Origin: JAVBWI01 sp036677445
Lineage (GTDB): Bacteria; Bacillota; Clostridia; Christensenellales; CAG-138
Assembly (NCBI GenBank): GCA_036677445.1
Contig: JAVBWI010000002.1
Span: 124,001-188,000, forward strand
Direction of reading: 5' to 3'
Length of the DNA stretch: 64,000 bases
A program made the translations under genes and the position numbers. The notes beneath the pieces were generated by a model. That model ran no database searches. It worked only from the letters and a program-made list of their open reading frames with translations, and was not told where the DNA came from. Below, piece after piece: positions 50,131-58,719 of this stretch. The first letter of the stretch is position 1, and each line of letters starts with the position of its first letter.

Positions 50131-50159
50131 TTGACGCCCTATATGGCCGGAGCTAGAAT
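50131..50159 (+). promoter_or_regulatory. Promoter of the ceramidase-domain gene
   Basis: TTGACG (50131-50136), a 17-base spacer and TAGAAT (50154-50159). A TATATGGCC direct repeat occurs in the spacer and again just after the expected start point, a possible operator. Confidence 0.65.
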
Positions 50160-50215
50160 AAGCATATATGGCCAAGGTATACCCCCGGTCAAATCATATC
50201 CCGGAGGGCTTCAAC

Positions 50216-51595
50216 GTGAAAACCAGCTTTCTTTCCATCGTCATTACACCTCGAATCGGTGTGCCGCTTGCGGGGAACGGCCGGGAGGATTCGCGCTCGC
50301 GCGGCATCCACGACGACCTGCGCGCGAATTTTGCATACCTCGACTGCGACGGCGCGCGGCATCTGTTTATCGGCTTGGACCTTTTGGGGATCAAGCGCCG
50401 CGAAGCGGACGCCATCAAGGCGCGTATTCAGGAAACCTGCGGCATACCAACCGGGAATATTACTATTTTCGCTACGCATACGCACAGCGGCCCCAACACC
50501 CTGGAAATATTCAAGACATTTTTGACCGAAGAGGATTTAACTGCCTGCAAAAACTACCGCGGTTTTTTGGTGGACGCTTTATCCGCCGCGGCGCCCAAGG
50601 TAATCGCCGCGGCATCGGAGTCGTTGATGGGATTTGGGCGCGACGTGGTGGAAGGATACTCGTTTAACCGCCGGGTCCTGCTCGATGACGGCACGCTGCG
50701 CATGGTATTCGAGGAATACGACCGCGCGCGCATCGCGCGGCTGGCGGGCCCCAACGGCAACCCGGTGATGAGCGTATTTGTCTTTACGGATATGGATGAG
50801 CGGGTAAAGGGTATACTGCTGAATTTTACCAGCCACCCGGCGGTGGTATGCGGCGAGGGCTGGCTGTATACCCGCGACTATATCCACGCGCTCACGCAGG
50901 CGCTGCAGCGGCGTTACGGGCCGGATACGGTGGTGCTGTACGCGAACGGCGCGCAGGGCAACCAGGTGGCTTCCAATCCGTACGGCCCCTTCATCACCGG
51001 CTTTGACGAGGCTGACCGCGTGGGCGAAGGCCTTGCCGAGGGCGCAATCCGCATCATAGACCGGGTGCTGATGGAAGGGACGCTTGGGCGGGATGCGCAG
51101 TTGTGCGCGGTGACCGCGCCGCTTACGCTTCCCATCCGCCGCATTCCTCGGGAAGAGGCGGCGCGCGCGCGCGGTGTCCTGGCCGCGTATGGGGATGGAA
51201 AAGGCGCGCGCCTGCACGGGCTGGATCCGCGGGTAGAGGCGGAAAGCATATTGGAAATGGCGGACTGCCCCGCGCAGGAGGACGAAACGCTGGTTCAGGC
51301 CATCCGCCTGGGCGACGCGCTTATCGTGACGTTCCCCGGTGAAGTGTTTTTGGAGCACGCGTACAGCGTGCTGCGCCGCGTGCAATATAAAAACGCCATG
51401 GTGTTCGGGCTGGCCAACGATTACATTGGCTATATCCCCACACGCGAGGCGTTTTGTGAAGGCGGGTACGAAGTCAAAACTTCGTTCGTATCCAGCCGGT
51501 ATGACCCTTGTGCAGGGGAATTGCTGGTCGCGGCATGCCGCGGTCTTGTGGGCAGGCTGGAGAACAAGGCGGCCGGGCGGACGGGCAATGCTTAA
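50216..51595 (+). CDS. Neutral/alkaline ceramidase N-terminal domain-like hydrolase
   Basis: A 459-residue protein with the zinc-site pattern of neutral ceramidases: IVITPRIGVPLAG at the start, FATHTHSGPNT (His88 and His90), LNFTSHPAVVCG, LYANGAQGNQVASN and VTFPGEVFLEH. True ceramidases are secreted and larger (about 650-750 residues); this one has no signal peptide and lacks the C-terminal immunoglobulin-like domain, so it probably cleaves an amide or ester in the cytoplasm, perhaps an N-acyl amino sugar. GTG 50216 has CGGAGGG seven bases upstream; the in-frame ATG at 50168 lacks one. Confidence 0.85.
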   Translation: MKTSFLSIVITPRIGVPLAGNGREDSRSRGIHDDLRANFAYLDCDGARHLFIGLDLLGIKRREADAIKARIQETCGIPTGNITIFATHTHSGPNTLEIFKTFLTEEDLTACKNYRGFLVDALSAAAPKVIAAASESLMGFGRDVVEGYSFNRRVLLDDGTLRMVFEEYDRARIARLAGPNGNPVMSVFVFTDMDERVKGILLNFTSHPAVVCGEGWLYTRDYIHALTQALQRRYGPDTVVLYANGAQGNQVASNPYGPFITGFDEADRVGEGLAEGAIRIIDRVLMEGTLGRDAQLCAVTAPLTLPIRRIPREEAARARGVLAAYGDGKGARLHGLDPRVEAESILEMADCPAQEDETLVQAIRLGDALIVTFPGEVFLEHAYSVLRRVQYKNAMVFGLANDYIGYIPTREAFCEGGYEVKTSFVSSRYDPCAGELLVAACRGLVGRLENKAAGRTGNA

Positions 51596-51609
51596 AAAGC
51601 GTGTGCGCG

Positions 51610-52848
51610 TTACGCCTGCGAGTTTTTGAATATCTCGTCCATGCACATCATGACGGCGGCGCGGCGCAGCGTTTCAAAATCGCCGGAGGAAGCTTCTATG
51701 GCGACCTCCTGCGCGTGCAGCAGGCGAAAATGCCCTGCGATGGAAGAGCGCACCATATCCAGAAAACCTTCACCCAGTATGGAGATGGCCCCGCCGATAT
51801 GGATCACGTGGATGTCGAACAGGTTGATGGCGCTCACGAGCCCGCAGCAGAGCGCGTACACGTAATCGCTGAGCACTTCCATGACGCGCGGATCCCGCGC
51901 GAAGAAACGTGCGGCAACCTCCTGCATGGCGACCTCGTTGATTTGGGCGGCAAAGGAATCGTTATAGCTTAGCTTCAAACCGGCGCGCTCATTGAGCGTA
52001 CGGAACAGCGCCGCGGTCGAACAGATGCTCTCCAGGCAGCCCCGGTTGGAGCACAGGCAGAGCGGTCCGTTGCGGTCTATGATCATGTGCCCGATTTCCA
52101 GCGAAAAGCACTGTGCGGGGTCCTTATGCGCGTCGCCCATTACGATGCCCGCGCTGATGCCCTCGTCGATGTTGATGGCGAGCACCCGCTTGCCGGGCGC
52201 ATAATCGTCTGAGCTGTATTCCATAAAGGCGAGCACGCTGGTGTTGTTGCTGATGAGCACGCGCGAGTCGGGGAAACGTTCCCGAAGCCGCGCCACCAGG
52301 TCGCCCTCCGTCAGTTCCTCGGCAGGGATAACCGCGGAAAACTTGATGAGCCCTGTCTCCGCATCAAATATCCCGGGGAATATCACGTGGGTGCCGATAA
52401 GCCGGTACATGGGAATACGCTTGGCTTTTAAGAGCTTTTTGATTTCGGCTGCAATCTGCTCGCTCGAATGCGTTCCGCCGTGTATGCGCACGCTGCCCAG
52501 TTTTCGGAAGCAGATGTCATAAAGCGAGCAGATAAAGCTGTGGCTGATAATTTCCACCGTCGCGATGCATCCGCCCGCGGCGTTGACTTCCAGCATGATG
52601 GGTTTGCGCCCCCGCATGGAGGAAACGCCCGTACCCGTTTCGCGGATCCATTTGTTCTGAATGAGCTCGTCCACCAGCATGGAGACCGTGGTTGGCGAAA
52701 GGTTGGTCTGCGTGGCAAGCGTTGCGCGTGAGGTCGGCATGGTTTTGCGTATAATATTGAACAGCAACATGGTATTATGTGCCTTGATCTTCTGCTGCGA
52801 AAAGTTGCTTGGCGTTTTGTCCGTGATGATCGGTTTAATCATTTGCAT
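51610..52848 (-). CDS. ROK family transcriptional regulator (NagC/XylR type)
   Basis: A 412-residue sugar-responsive repressor. An N-terminal winged helix (SRATLATQTNLSPTTVSMLVDELIQNKWIRE) is fused to a ROK sugar-kinase-like domain with the ATP-type loop INIDEGISAGIVM, the ExGH motif LEIGHMI and the zinc motif CLCSNRGCLES. Such proteins bind a sugar or sugar phosphate and release DNA. It is convergent with the ceramidase-domain gene and divergent from the ABC importer, so it is the likely local regulator. The start codon is near AT-rich sequence with a modest ribosome binding site. Confidence 0.95.
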   Translation of the reverse strand: MQMIKPIITDKTPSNFSQQKIKAHNTMLLFNIIRKTMPTSRATLATQTNLSPTTVSMLVDELIQNKWIRETGTGVSSMRGRKPIMLEVNAAGGCIATVEIISHSFICSLYDICFRKLGSVRIHGGTHSSEQIAAEIKKLLKAKRIPMYRLIGTHVIFPGIFDAETGLIKFSAVIPAEELTEGDLVARLRERFPDSRVLISNNTSVLAFMEYSSDDYAPGKRVLAINIDEGISAGIVMGDAHKDPAQCFSLEIGHMIIDRNGPLCLCSNRGCLESICSTAALFRTLNERAGLKLSYNDSFAAQINEVAMQEVAARFFARDPRVMEVLSDYVYALCCGLVSAINLFDIHVIHIGGAISILGEGFLDMVRSSIAGHFRLLHAQEVAIEASSGDFETLRRAAVMMCMDEIFKNSQA

Positions 52849-53470
52849 ACCTCATTGCTGTAAGATGTTGAATTACTCCATTACCGGTAATAACAGGCGC
52901 TGTATTTTAGCTGCTTGTATTCTAGCATCAAGCGGGCGATCATGGCAAGCGATGCGCGGGAATGGCCGCGGCGTTTCGGCTCAGCCGCACGTTCATCAGC
53001 CGGGACGGGATGCGACCCGTGGCGCGGCTCTTGCCGCGCATCCGTATGCTTTGAGCGAAACCGATTCCGGCCGCGCATTGCGGACGCTTTGCCGCCCCGT
53101 GATGGCAAAAGGATAGCAAATCGCATCAAAATTTCTCCATTGAATTTATTAATAATTGTATTATCCGTTAATATTATTTCATAAATGCGCTAATTGCAAT
53201 GGTTTTATTAATATTCCTTAAAAATTAAAAAATGATGAATGTATAGAATTCCATTTTGCATATTGATTTGGGCAAAGGGGTAGTGTATCATAGCATCAAC
53301 ATAAACCGTGTGTTATAAAAAGGCGTATGTGCATATAATAGTGTCGATTCCAGGGCGCAGAGTGCCCGCTGTGACGGGCTTACAAATTCTTAACGCGCGA
53401 ACCAAAGCAGGTAGCCAATAAATTAAATATAAGGCCTATTACGCATGAGTCAACAAAAGGAGTGAAAGCG
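52849..53470. other. Regulatory region between the ROK gene and the ABC importer
   Basis: A 620-base stretch without a convincing gene. The part near 52935-53115 is markedly GC-rich against AT-rich flanks and contains a perfect GCGCGGC/GCCGCGC tetraloop hairpin. The AT-rich part 53140-53220 has three ATTAATA/TTAATAT blocks that could be ROK sites. Promoter candidates for the importer are TTGATT-17-TATCAT (from about 53265) and the TATAAT at 53334-53339. The leader after that has a GGGC/GCCC stem but no riboswitch I recognise. Confidence 0.45.
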
Positions 53471-54475
53471 ATGAGTGATCCTGTTGTGTCCGGACAAAGT
53501 TATGCAAATTCCAATTTTGCGAAAAAACTGTCCAAGTTTACCAAAGAGAATATGGCGATCGTCGCCATAGTGCTGATGAGCGTCGTATTCACGTTTACCT
53601 CCCCTTACTTCCTGTCCTGGGAGAACTGGAAGAATATTTTGCTGCAAACCTCCACGGTATCCATAGCGGCGATGGGGCAGGCGATTGTTTTGCTTACCGG
53701 CAACTTTGATCTGTCGTTGGGACGCAACGTGGCCTTCACCAGCTGCCTCGGCGCAATTCTCATGAAGAGCACCGCGCTTAGCCCCGCGGAAATGAACCCC
53801 TGGCTCGCGATTGGCATCATGCTTGCCGTAGGTACGCTGATCGGTCTGTGCAACGGCCTTCTGACTGCGTATGCGGGTCTGCCCGCGTTTATCGCCACAC
53901 TCGGCCTGCAAAACGTATGTTACGGTTTGGCGAAGGTCATCACCAACGCCACCCCGATTGCAACTTTCCCGGATGATATTGCCTTCTTCGGCCGCGGTTA
54001 CCTTGGGCCGGTACCTTATTGCGTCATTATCATGATCGGCCTGTATGTACTTGCACAGTTCCTGTCTACCCAGACAAAGCTGGGGCGCAATATTTACGCG
54101 GTAGGCGGAAGCAAGGAAGCGGCGTTCTTCTCCGGTATCAATGTCAAGAAATATACATGTCTGGCTTTCGTGATTGCGGGCTTCCTGGCCTCCTTCAGCG
54201 GCGTGGTTCTCATGAGCCGGTTAAATTCCGTGGCCATCACAAACGGGCAAGGTTATGAGTTTGACGCGGTCATCGGTTCCATTATCGGCGGCATCAGCCT
54301 GACCGGCGGAAAAGGCAAAATCGTGGGCACCATGTTTGGCTCAATATTCCTCATTACGCTTTTCAACGGAATGGCGCAGCTGCATGTGGATCCATTCGTA
54401 CAGGATGTGCTCAAGGGTGTGGTGCTGCTTGCCGCCATTGGACTTGACGTACTGCGCAACAGAAAACGCGCCTGA
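53471..54475 (+). CDS. Sugar ABC transporter permease (RbsC type)
   Basis: A 334-residue integral membrane protein with about nine to ten hydrophobic helices. Family marks of the ribose/galactose/inositol permeases: GQAIVLLTGNFDLSLGRNVAFTS early, AYAGLPAFIATLG in the middle, GRNIYAVGGSKEAAFFSGI, and the late GYEFDAVIGSIIGGISLTGGKG loop that contacts the ATPase. AAAAGGAG precedes ATG 53471 (a GTG at 53462 is inside it). First gene of a permease-ATPase-binding protein operon; the usual order has the binding protein first. Confidence 0.96.
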   Translation: MSDPVVSGQSYANSNFAKKLSKFTKENMAIVAIVLMSVVFTFTSPYFLSWENWKNILLQTSTVSIAAMGQAIVLLTGNFDLSLGRNVAFTSCLGAILMKSTALSPAEMNPWLAIGIMLAVGTLIGLCNGLLTAYAGLPAFIATLGLQNVCYGLAKVITNATPIATFPDDIAFFGRGYLGPVPYCVIIMIGLYVLAQFLSTQTKLGRNIYAVGGSKEAAFFSGINVKKYTCLAFVIAGFLASFSGVVLMSRLNSVAITNGQGYEFDAVIGSIIGGISLTGGKGKIVGTMFGSIFLITLFNGMAQLHVDPFVQDVLKGVVLLAAIGLDVLRNRKRA

Positions 54476-54517
54476 GAGCGTCCCTCACGCAAGGACCAAG
54501 AAAGGGCTGATAGCACG

Positions 54518-55999
54518 ATGGAAAAAGACTATATTCTCAGCATGGAGTGCGTAACAAAGAGCTTTCCAGGCGTCAAGGCGCTCGATTCGGTTTCTTTTAA
54601 AATTGAGCGCGGCACCATCCACGCTTTGGTGGGGGAGAACGGCGCGGGCAAAAGTACGCTGATTAAAATACTGGCCGGCATTTACCATACCGAAGAAGGA
54701 AAAGTATTTTTAAACGGGGAACGCGTTGCGTTTAAAACGCCGCACGAATCCCGTACTGCCGGTATCGCCGTAGTGCATCAGGAGGTAAAGCTCGCCGAAC
54801 CGCTTTCCGTAAAGGAAAACCTGTTCGTCGGCAACCTGATCATGCGCGGCAAATTGGTGGATTGGAAAGAAATGCGCCGCCGCGCGTCGGAAACCATTAC
54901 AAATTTGGGCGTGGATATCGATGTGGATGCGCCAGTGGAAAGCCTGACGGTTGCGAAAAAGCAGATCGTGGAGATTTGCCGTGCAGTGAACATGAACTGC
55001 AAGCTGCTCATCATGGATGAGCCCTCCGCCACGCTGACCGACCGCGAACTGGATATCATGTTTGGCATTGTAAGAAGGCTGCGCCAGGAAGGCATCACCA
55101 TCATTTACATCTCGCACCGGCTGGACGAGGTATTCCAGCTTGCGGATAACGTTACCGTGCTGCGCGACGGAGAGCATGTGGAAACGCTGCCCGTTTCGGA
55201 GGTTTCACGCGAAAAGCTCATCGCGCTGATGGTCGGCCGCGAACTGGGGCAGGAATACCCCAAGGTGGCGGCGGCGCAGGGCGATGTGGTGCTCGAAGTA
55301 AAGAACCTCACGCGCAAGGGCGTGCTGCACGATATCAGCTTCCAAGTACGTAAAGGCGAGGTGCTGGGCATATCCGGGCTGGTTGGCGCGGGGCGTACCG
55401 AGCTTGCGCGCGCCATACTGGGTATCGATAAGACCGACAGCGGCGAGGTGTTTGTGCGCGGCAAAAAGGTGCACTACCATTCCTTCCGCGAAGCCATACA
55501 CGACGGGCTGGGCCTAATACCGGAGGACCGAAAGCTGCAGGGCCTGGTGCAGATATTCTCTGTTAAGCGCAACATCTGCATGGTCAGCCTGGATAAGATC
55601 ATTAAAAACGGCGTGGTGAGCGAGAAGCTTGAGGCCCAGTATGCCGCGGAATATTCCCGCAAGCTGAGGGTAGCCACCCCCACGCTGGATACGCAGGTGC
55701 AGTACCTTTCGGGCGGCAACCAGCAGAAGGTAGTCGTTGCCAAGTGGCTGCTGCAGGACAGCGATATCCTGTTCCTGGATGAACCGACCCGCGGTATTGA
55801 CGTAGGCGCAAAGGCCGAGATCTACCGCCTGATCAACGATCTTGTTGAGCAGGGCAGGACGGTTATTATGATTTCCTCCGAAATGCCGGAAATCCTGGGC
55901 ATGTGCGACCGTATCGTCGTGCTGCACGAAGGCAGGAAAATGGGCGAGCTGCTTCGCGAAGAGGCTACGCAGGAGAAAATTATGGCGCTTTGCGTATAG
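54518..55999 (+). CDS. Sugar ABC transporter double ATPase (RbsA/MglA type)
   Basis: A 493-residue protein with two fused ABC domains. The first has Walker A GENGAGKST, a LSGGQ-region replaced by ESLTVAKKQIVEI, and Walker B LLIMDEPSATLT; the second has the degenerate loop GLVGAGRTELA, signature YLSGGNQQKVVVAKWL and DEPTRGIDVGAKAEIY. This asymmetric layout is normal for carbohydrate uptake transporters of the CUT2 class, which import ribose, galactose, inositol and similar monosaccharides. It powers the permease encoded 42 bases upstream. Confidence 0.97.
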   Translation: MEKDYILSMECVTKSFPGVKALDSVSFKIERGTIHALVGENGAGKSTLIKILAGIYHTEEGKVFLNGERVAFKTPHESRTAGIAVVHQEVKLAEPLSVKENLFVGNLIMRGKLVDWKEMRRRASETITNLGVDIDVDAPVESLTVAKKQIVEICRAVNMNCKLLIMDEPSATLTDRELDIMFGIVRRLRQEGITIIYISHRLDEVFQLADNVTVLRDGEHVETLPVSEVSREKLIALMVGRELGQEYPKVAAAQGDVVLEVKNLTRKGVLHDISFQVRKGEVLGISGLVGAGRTELARAILGIDKTDSGEVFVRGKKVHYHSFREAIHDGLGLIPEDRKLQGLVQIFSVKRNICMVSLDKIIKNGVVSEKLEAQYAAEYSRKLRVATPTLDTQVQYLSGGNQQKVVVAKWLLQDSDILFLDEPTRGIDVGAKAEIYRLINDLVEQGRTVIMISSEMPEILGMCDRIVVLHEGRKMGELLREEATQEKIMALCV

Positions 56000-56071
56000 A
56001 AACGCGGTTCACTTTATCCCAAGTATTTAACGGGCAACCGTTAGAAATAAAACCAAGGAGGAGAAACAATC

Positions 56072-57112
56072 ATGAAGAAGTATTTGTCCATGTTGCTGGT
56101 TGTGCTGCTGGCGGTCGCCGTCATCGGCTGCGCCGCGCCCGCCGCCGAGGCGCCTGCCGTGACTGAGGCGCCCGCCGCCGCTCCCGAAGCCCCCGCTGCC
56201 GAGGAACCCGCGGAAGCAGACCCCAGCAAGCCGCTCGCCGGTCTTACAATCGGCAACACCATCGTTTACAAGGGCGACGTGTGGTGCGCGCTCCTGGCGG
56301 AAGAGTTTGAAAAGCAGGCTGTCGCGCTCGGCGCCGAGATCACCGTGGAAGACGGCGACCTGAATGCCGAAACGCAGTCCAAGCAGATCGAGAACATGAT
56401 CGCCCGTAATGTGGACGTCATATTCGCGGATCCCGCGACGTTCGACGGCTGCACCGCGGCGTTTGAAAAGGCTACCGCCGCCGGTATCCCCGTGTTCACC
56501 TATGACAGCGCTCCTTCCTATGAAGGAATCGTTACCCATACCGGATGGGATAACTATGAGACCGGCAAGATGGTCGGCGAATACGTACTCGATTGGGTCA
56601 AGGCCAATATGGCCGACAAACTGCCCGCCCGCATCATACTGCTGGGCAACTATGCGTCCGAGCACTGCATCACCCGTGAAGATGCTTTCATGGAAATCGT
56701 GAACGCCAACCCCGACGCGATGACCGTTATCTCCCGTCAGGATTGCGAAGGCAACCGCGAAAAAGGCGCAAACGCCGTCACCAACATCGTCGAGCCGTTT
56801 GACATGGTCGTCAGCGTTGTTGACAATGGCGCGTGGGGCGCGGTCTCCGCTATCGAGGCGCGCGGCCTGACCGGTGTTAAAGTGTTCTGCATGGGCGCTT
56901 ATGGCGACGAACCCTTCCAGGCGCTGCGCGACGAGCATCCGATCTATGAGGCCTGCCTCATCGTCGACCCCGCCGCCATCGCAAGGATCACGCTGGACAG
57001 CTACACCAAGTATGTGCAGGGCGAGACCGAGTTCGAAAAGGTAACGAACATCCCGCTTTACATCTGCAACACCACGAACATTGCCGACTTCTATTCCTTC
57101 CCCAACGGCTGA
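56072..57112 (+). CDS. Sugar ABC transporter substrate-binding lipoprotein
   Basis: A 346-residue periplasmic-binding-protein-like lipoprotein. The signal peptide (YLSMLLVVLLAVAVIGC) ends in a lipobox, followed by an Ala/Pro/Glu linker of about 30 residues and a type 1 sugar-binding fold: EDGDLNAETQSKQIENMIARNVDVIFADPA, HTGWDNYETGKMVGEYV, QDCEGNREKGANAV. AAGGAGGAG precedes the ATG. Its ligand is not known; the enzymes downstream suggest an amino sugar, N-acyl sugar or cyclitol. A GC-rich terminator region follows. Confidence 0.95.
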   Translation: MKKYLSMLLVVLLAVAVIGCAAPAAEAPAVTEAPAAAPEAPAAEEPAEADPSKPLAGLTIGNTIVYKGDVWCALLAEEFEKQAVALGAEITVEDGDLNAETQSKQIENMIARNVDVIFADPATFDGCTAAFEKATAAGIPVFTYDSAPSYEGIVTHTGWDNYETGKMVGEYVLDWVKANMADKLPARIILLGNYASEHCITREDAFMEIVNANPDAMTVISRQDCEGNREKGANAVTNIVEPFDMVVSVVDNGAWGAVSAIEARGLTGVKVFCMGAYGDEPFQALRDEHPIYEACLIVDPAAIARITLDSYTKYVQGETEFEKVTNIPLYICNTTNIADFYSFPNG

Positions 57113-57147
57113 TCGCGCCAAAACGTATCTTAGTGTGTTTGTGCCCG

Positions 57148-57210
57148 CGGAGGAGCTGTTTCTATAGCTCCTCCGGGGTTCATGGAAAAGGTGCCCGCGG
57201 GCGCTTTTTT
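57148..57210 (+). terminator. Terminator after the ABC importer
   Basis: CGGAGGAGCT (57148-57157) pairs with AGCTCCTCCG (57166-57175); a second compact GCCCGCGGGC element follows, directly before CGCTTTTTT (T-run at 57205-57210). Confidence 0.65.
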
Positions 57211-57267
57211 CAAATGAAAACGAGCAGGATTATAGCTGTATATACATCTGTGATAATTGCAATGATG

Positions 57268-57296
57268 TTGACAAACCCAATAATTAATAGTATTAT
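57268..57296 (+). promoter_or_regulatory. Promoter of the catabolic gene cluster
   Basis: A perfect TTGACA (57268-57273), a 17-base spacer and TATTAT (57291-57296). TAATTAATA occurs at 57281-57289 within the spacer and again at 57315-57323, flanking the start site; similar ATTAATA blocks lie before the importer, so a shared ROK operator is plausible. Confidence 0.7.
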
Positions 57297-57368
57297 TTAA
57301 TAAAATCAATGGACTAATTAATAATCGACGAAGATTAACACAGATCAAAACAGCGAGGTGCAGAAAAA

Positions 57369-58643
57369 ATGACAAAGACAAACGATCAATTGGCGATGAA
57401 TGCCGCGGGCATCGCGGAACTCGGTTTTCCCATGTGGCCGCAGTTTGCGAAAGAGACGCCCGATGATGTTGCGGCCATACTCAAAAGCGGGCTGGTCAAC
57501 TATTGGACCGGCAAGAAGGGTATGGAGTTTGAAGAATTGTTCCGCGAGTGGGCCGGCGCCAAAATGGCGGTTTCCTGCACGAACGGCACGGCGGCGCTGC
57601 ACATTGGCCTGGCAAGCCTGGGCATCGGTCCGGGGGACGAGGTGCTTGTACCTTCCTACTCGTTTATCGCCTCTTCTTTTGCCATTGTGCAGGCGGGCGC
57701 TATTCCCGTATTCTGCGATGTGACACAAGACCATACCGTCGACCCGGATGATATCGAACGTAAAATCACGCCGCGCACAAAAGGCATCGTGTGTGTGCAT
57801 CTGTACGGCGTGGTATGTGATATGGCACGCATACTCGACATTGCCAGGCGTCACAATTTGTATGTAATCGAAGACGCCGCGCAATGCATCGGCGGCAAAT
57901 TCAATGGCAAGATGGCAGGTACCATCGGCGATGTGGGCTGCTTCAGCTTCTGCCAGTCCAAGCACTTCACTACCGGCGGCGAAGGCGGCATGGTGCTCAC
58001 AAACAACGAAGAAGTGGGTTGGGAGGCGCGTTCCTTCCGGGATCACGGCTATGATGTCAAAAAGCGCATGAATATGCTGGTGCTGGAGGAGAAGCTCCCT
58101 TATATCCACACACGCGTAGGCTTTAACTACCGCATGACGGAGATACAGTCTCAGATCGGCATCAATGAGCTCAAGCGCTTTGATAACTGGAATATGCCGC
58201 GGCGCCTGCAGTACGCAAAAATATACGACGAAGCGTTCAAAGGCCTTAAAGGGATAGCGAAGCTGCCGCTGAACACAGCCGAACGTGAAAACGCCTACTG
58301 GTGGTATCCCATCACACTGGATATTGATGTGCTCAAAACGGATGCGCAGGGGATCATCAAGGCGCTGTCCGCAGAAAAAATCCCATGCTACGGCATACAG
58401 TGGCCGGAAGCGTATGAGGAAAAAGCATATAAGGAAATGAATGGCTTTGGCACGGCGCACTTCCCGTTCCGCTCAAAGGAATATGCGGCCGAAAATCTGA
58501 GCTATGAGAACACGCTCTGCCCGGTGGCAAAGTCGCTTCGCGCGCGTACGGTCAATCTGTTCCTGCATCCCACATGGGATGAGGCGCACATTTGCCGCGT
58601 AATCGATGCCTTTACACAGGTGCTGGCGGATAACCTGAAATAA
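57369..58643 (+). CDS. DegT/DnrJ/EryC1/StrS family aminotransferase 1
   Basis: A 424-residue PLP enzyme of the sugar/cyclitol aminotransferase class. VSCTNGTAALHIGLASLGIGPGDEV and VPSYSFIASSFAIVQAGAIPVF are diagnostic, EDAAQCIGG contacts PLP, and the cofactor Lys lies in CQSKHFTTGGEGGMV. The N-terminal FPMWPQF segment resembles scyllo-inosose and keto-sugar aminotransferases. In this importer-linked operon it may remove an amino group from an amino sugar or cyclitol rather than build one. GCGAGGTG precedes the ATG. A GTCGGCCGG/CCGGCCGAC hairpin follows. Confidence 0.93.
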   Translation: MTKTNDQLAMNAAGIAELGFPMWPQFAKETPDDVAAILKSGLVNYWTGKKGMEFEELFREWAGAKMAVSCTNGTAALHIGLASLGIGPGDEVLVPSYSFIASSFAIVQAGAIPVFCDVTQDHTVDPDDIERKITPRTKGIVCVHLYGVVCDMARILDIARRHNLYVIEDAAQCIGGKFNGKMAGTIGDVGCFSFCQSKHFTTGGEGGMVLTNNEEVGWEARSFRDHGYDVKKRMNMLVLEEKLPYIHTRVGFNYRMTEIQSQIGINELKRFDNWNMPRRLQYAKIYDEAFKGLKGIAKLPLNTAERENAYWWYPITLDIDVLKTDAQGIIKALSAEKIPCYGIQWPEAYEEKAYKEMNGFGTAHFPFRSKEYAAENLSYENTLCPVAKSLRARTVNLFLHPTWDEAHICRVIDAFTQVLADNLK

Positions 58644-58656
58644 CAATGGCCTTAGG

Positions 58657-58688
58657 GTCGGCCGGAGAAACGCGGATAACCGGCCGAC
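58657..58688 (+). repeat. Intercistronic hairpin
   Basis: GTCGGCCGG (58657-58665) pairs perfectly with CCGGCCGAC (58680-58688) and is followed by TCTTTCCC. It may be a partial terminator or an RNA-stability element between the aminotransferase and dehydrogenase genes. Confidence 0.55.
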
Positions 58689-58719
58689 TCTTTCCCGTTT
58701 AACACCGAGGAAGGAGAAC

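Noticed and set aside
52661..53184. Short plus- and minus-strand frames in the ROK/importer intergenic region
   Set aside because: Frames of 80-150 codons with low-complexity Arg-rich products, no ribosome binding sites and overlap with the ROK start.
53340..53470. c-di-GMP or glmS-type RNA before the sugar importer
   Set aside because: A GGTAGCC-like fragment occurs, but the flanking conserved helices and loops are missing.
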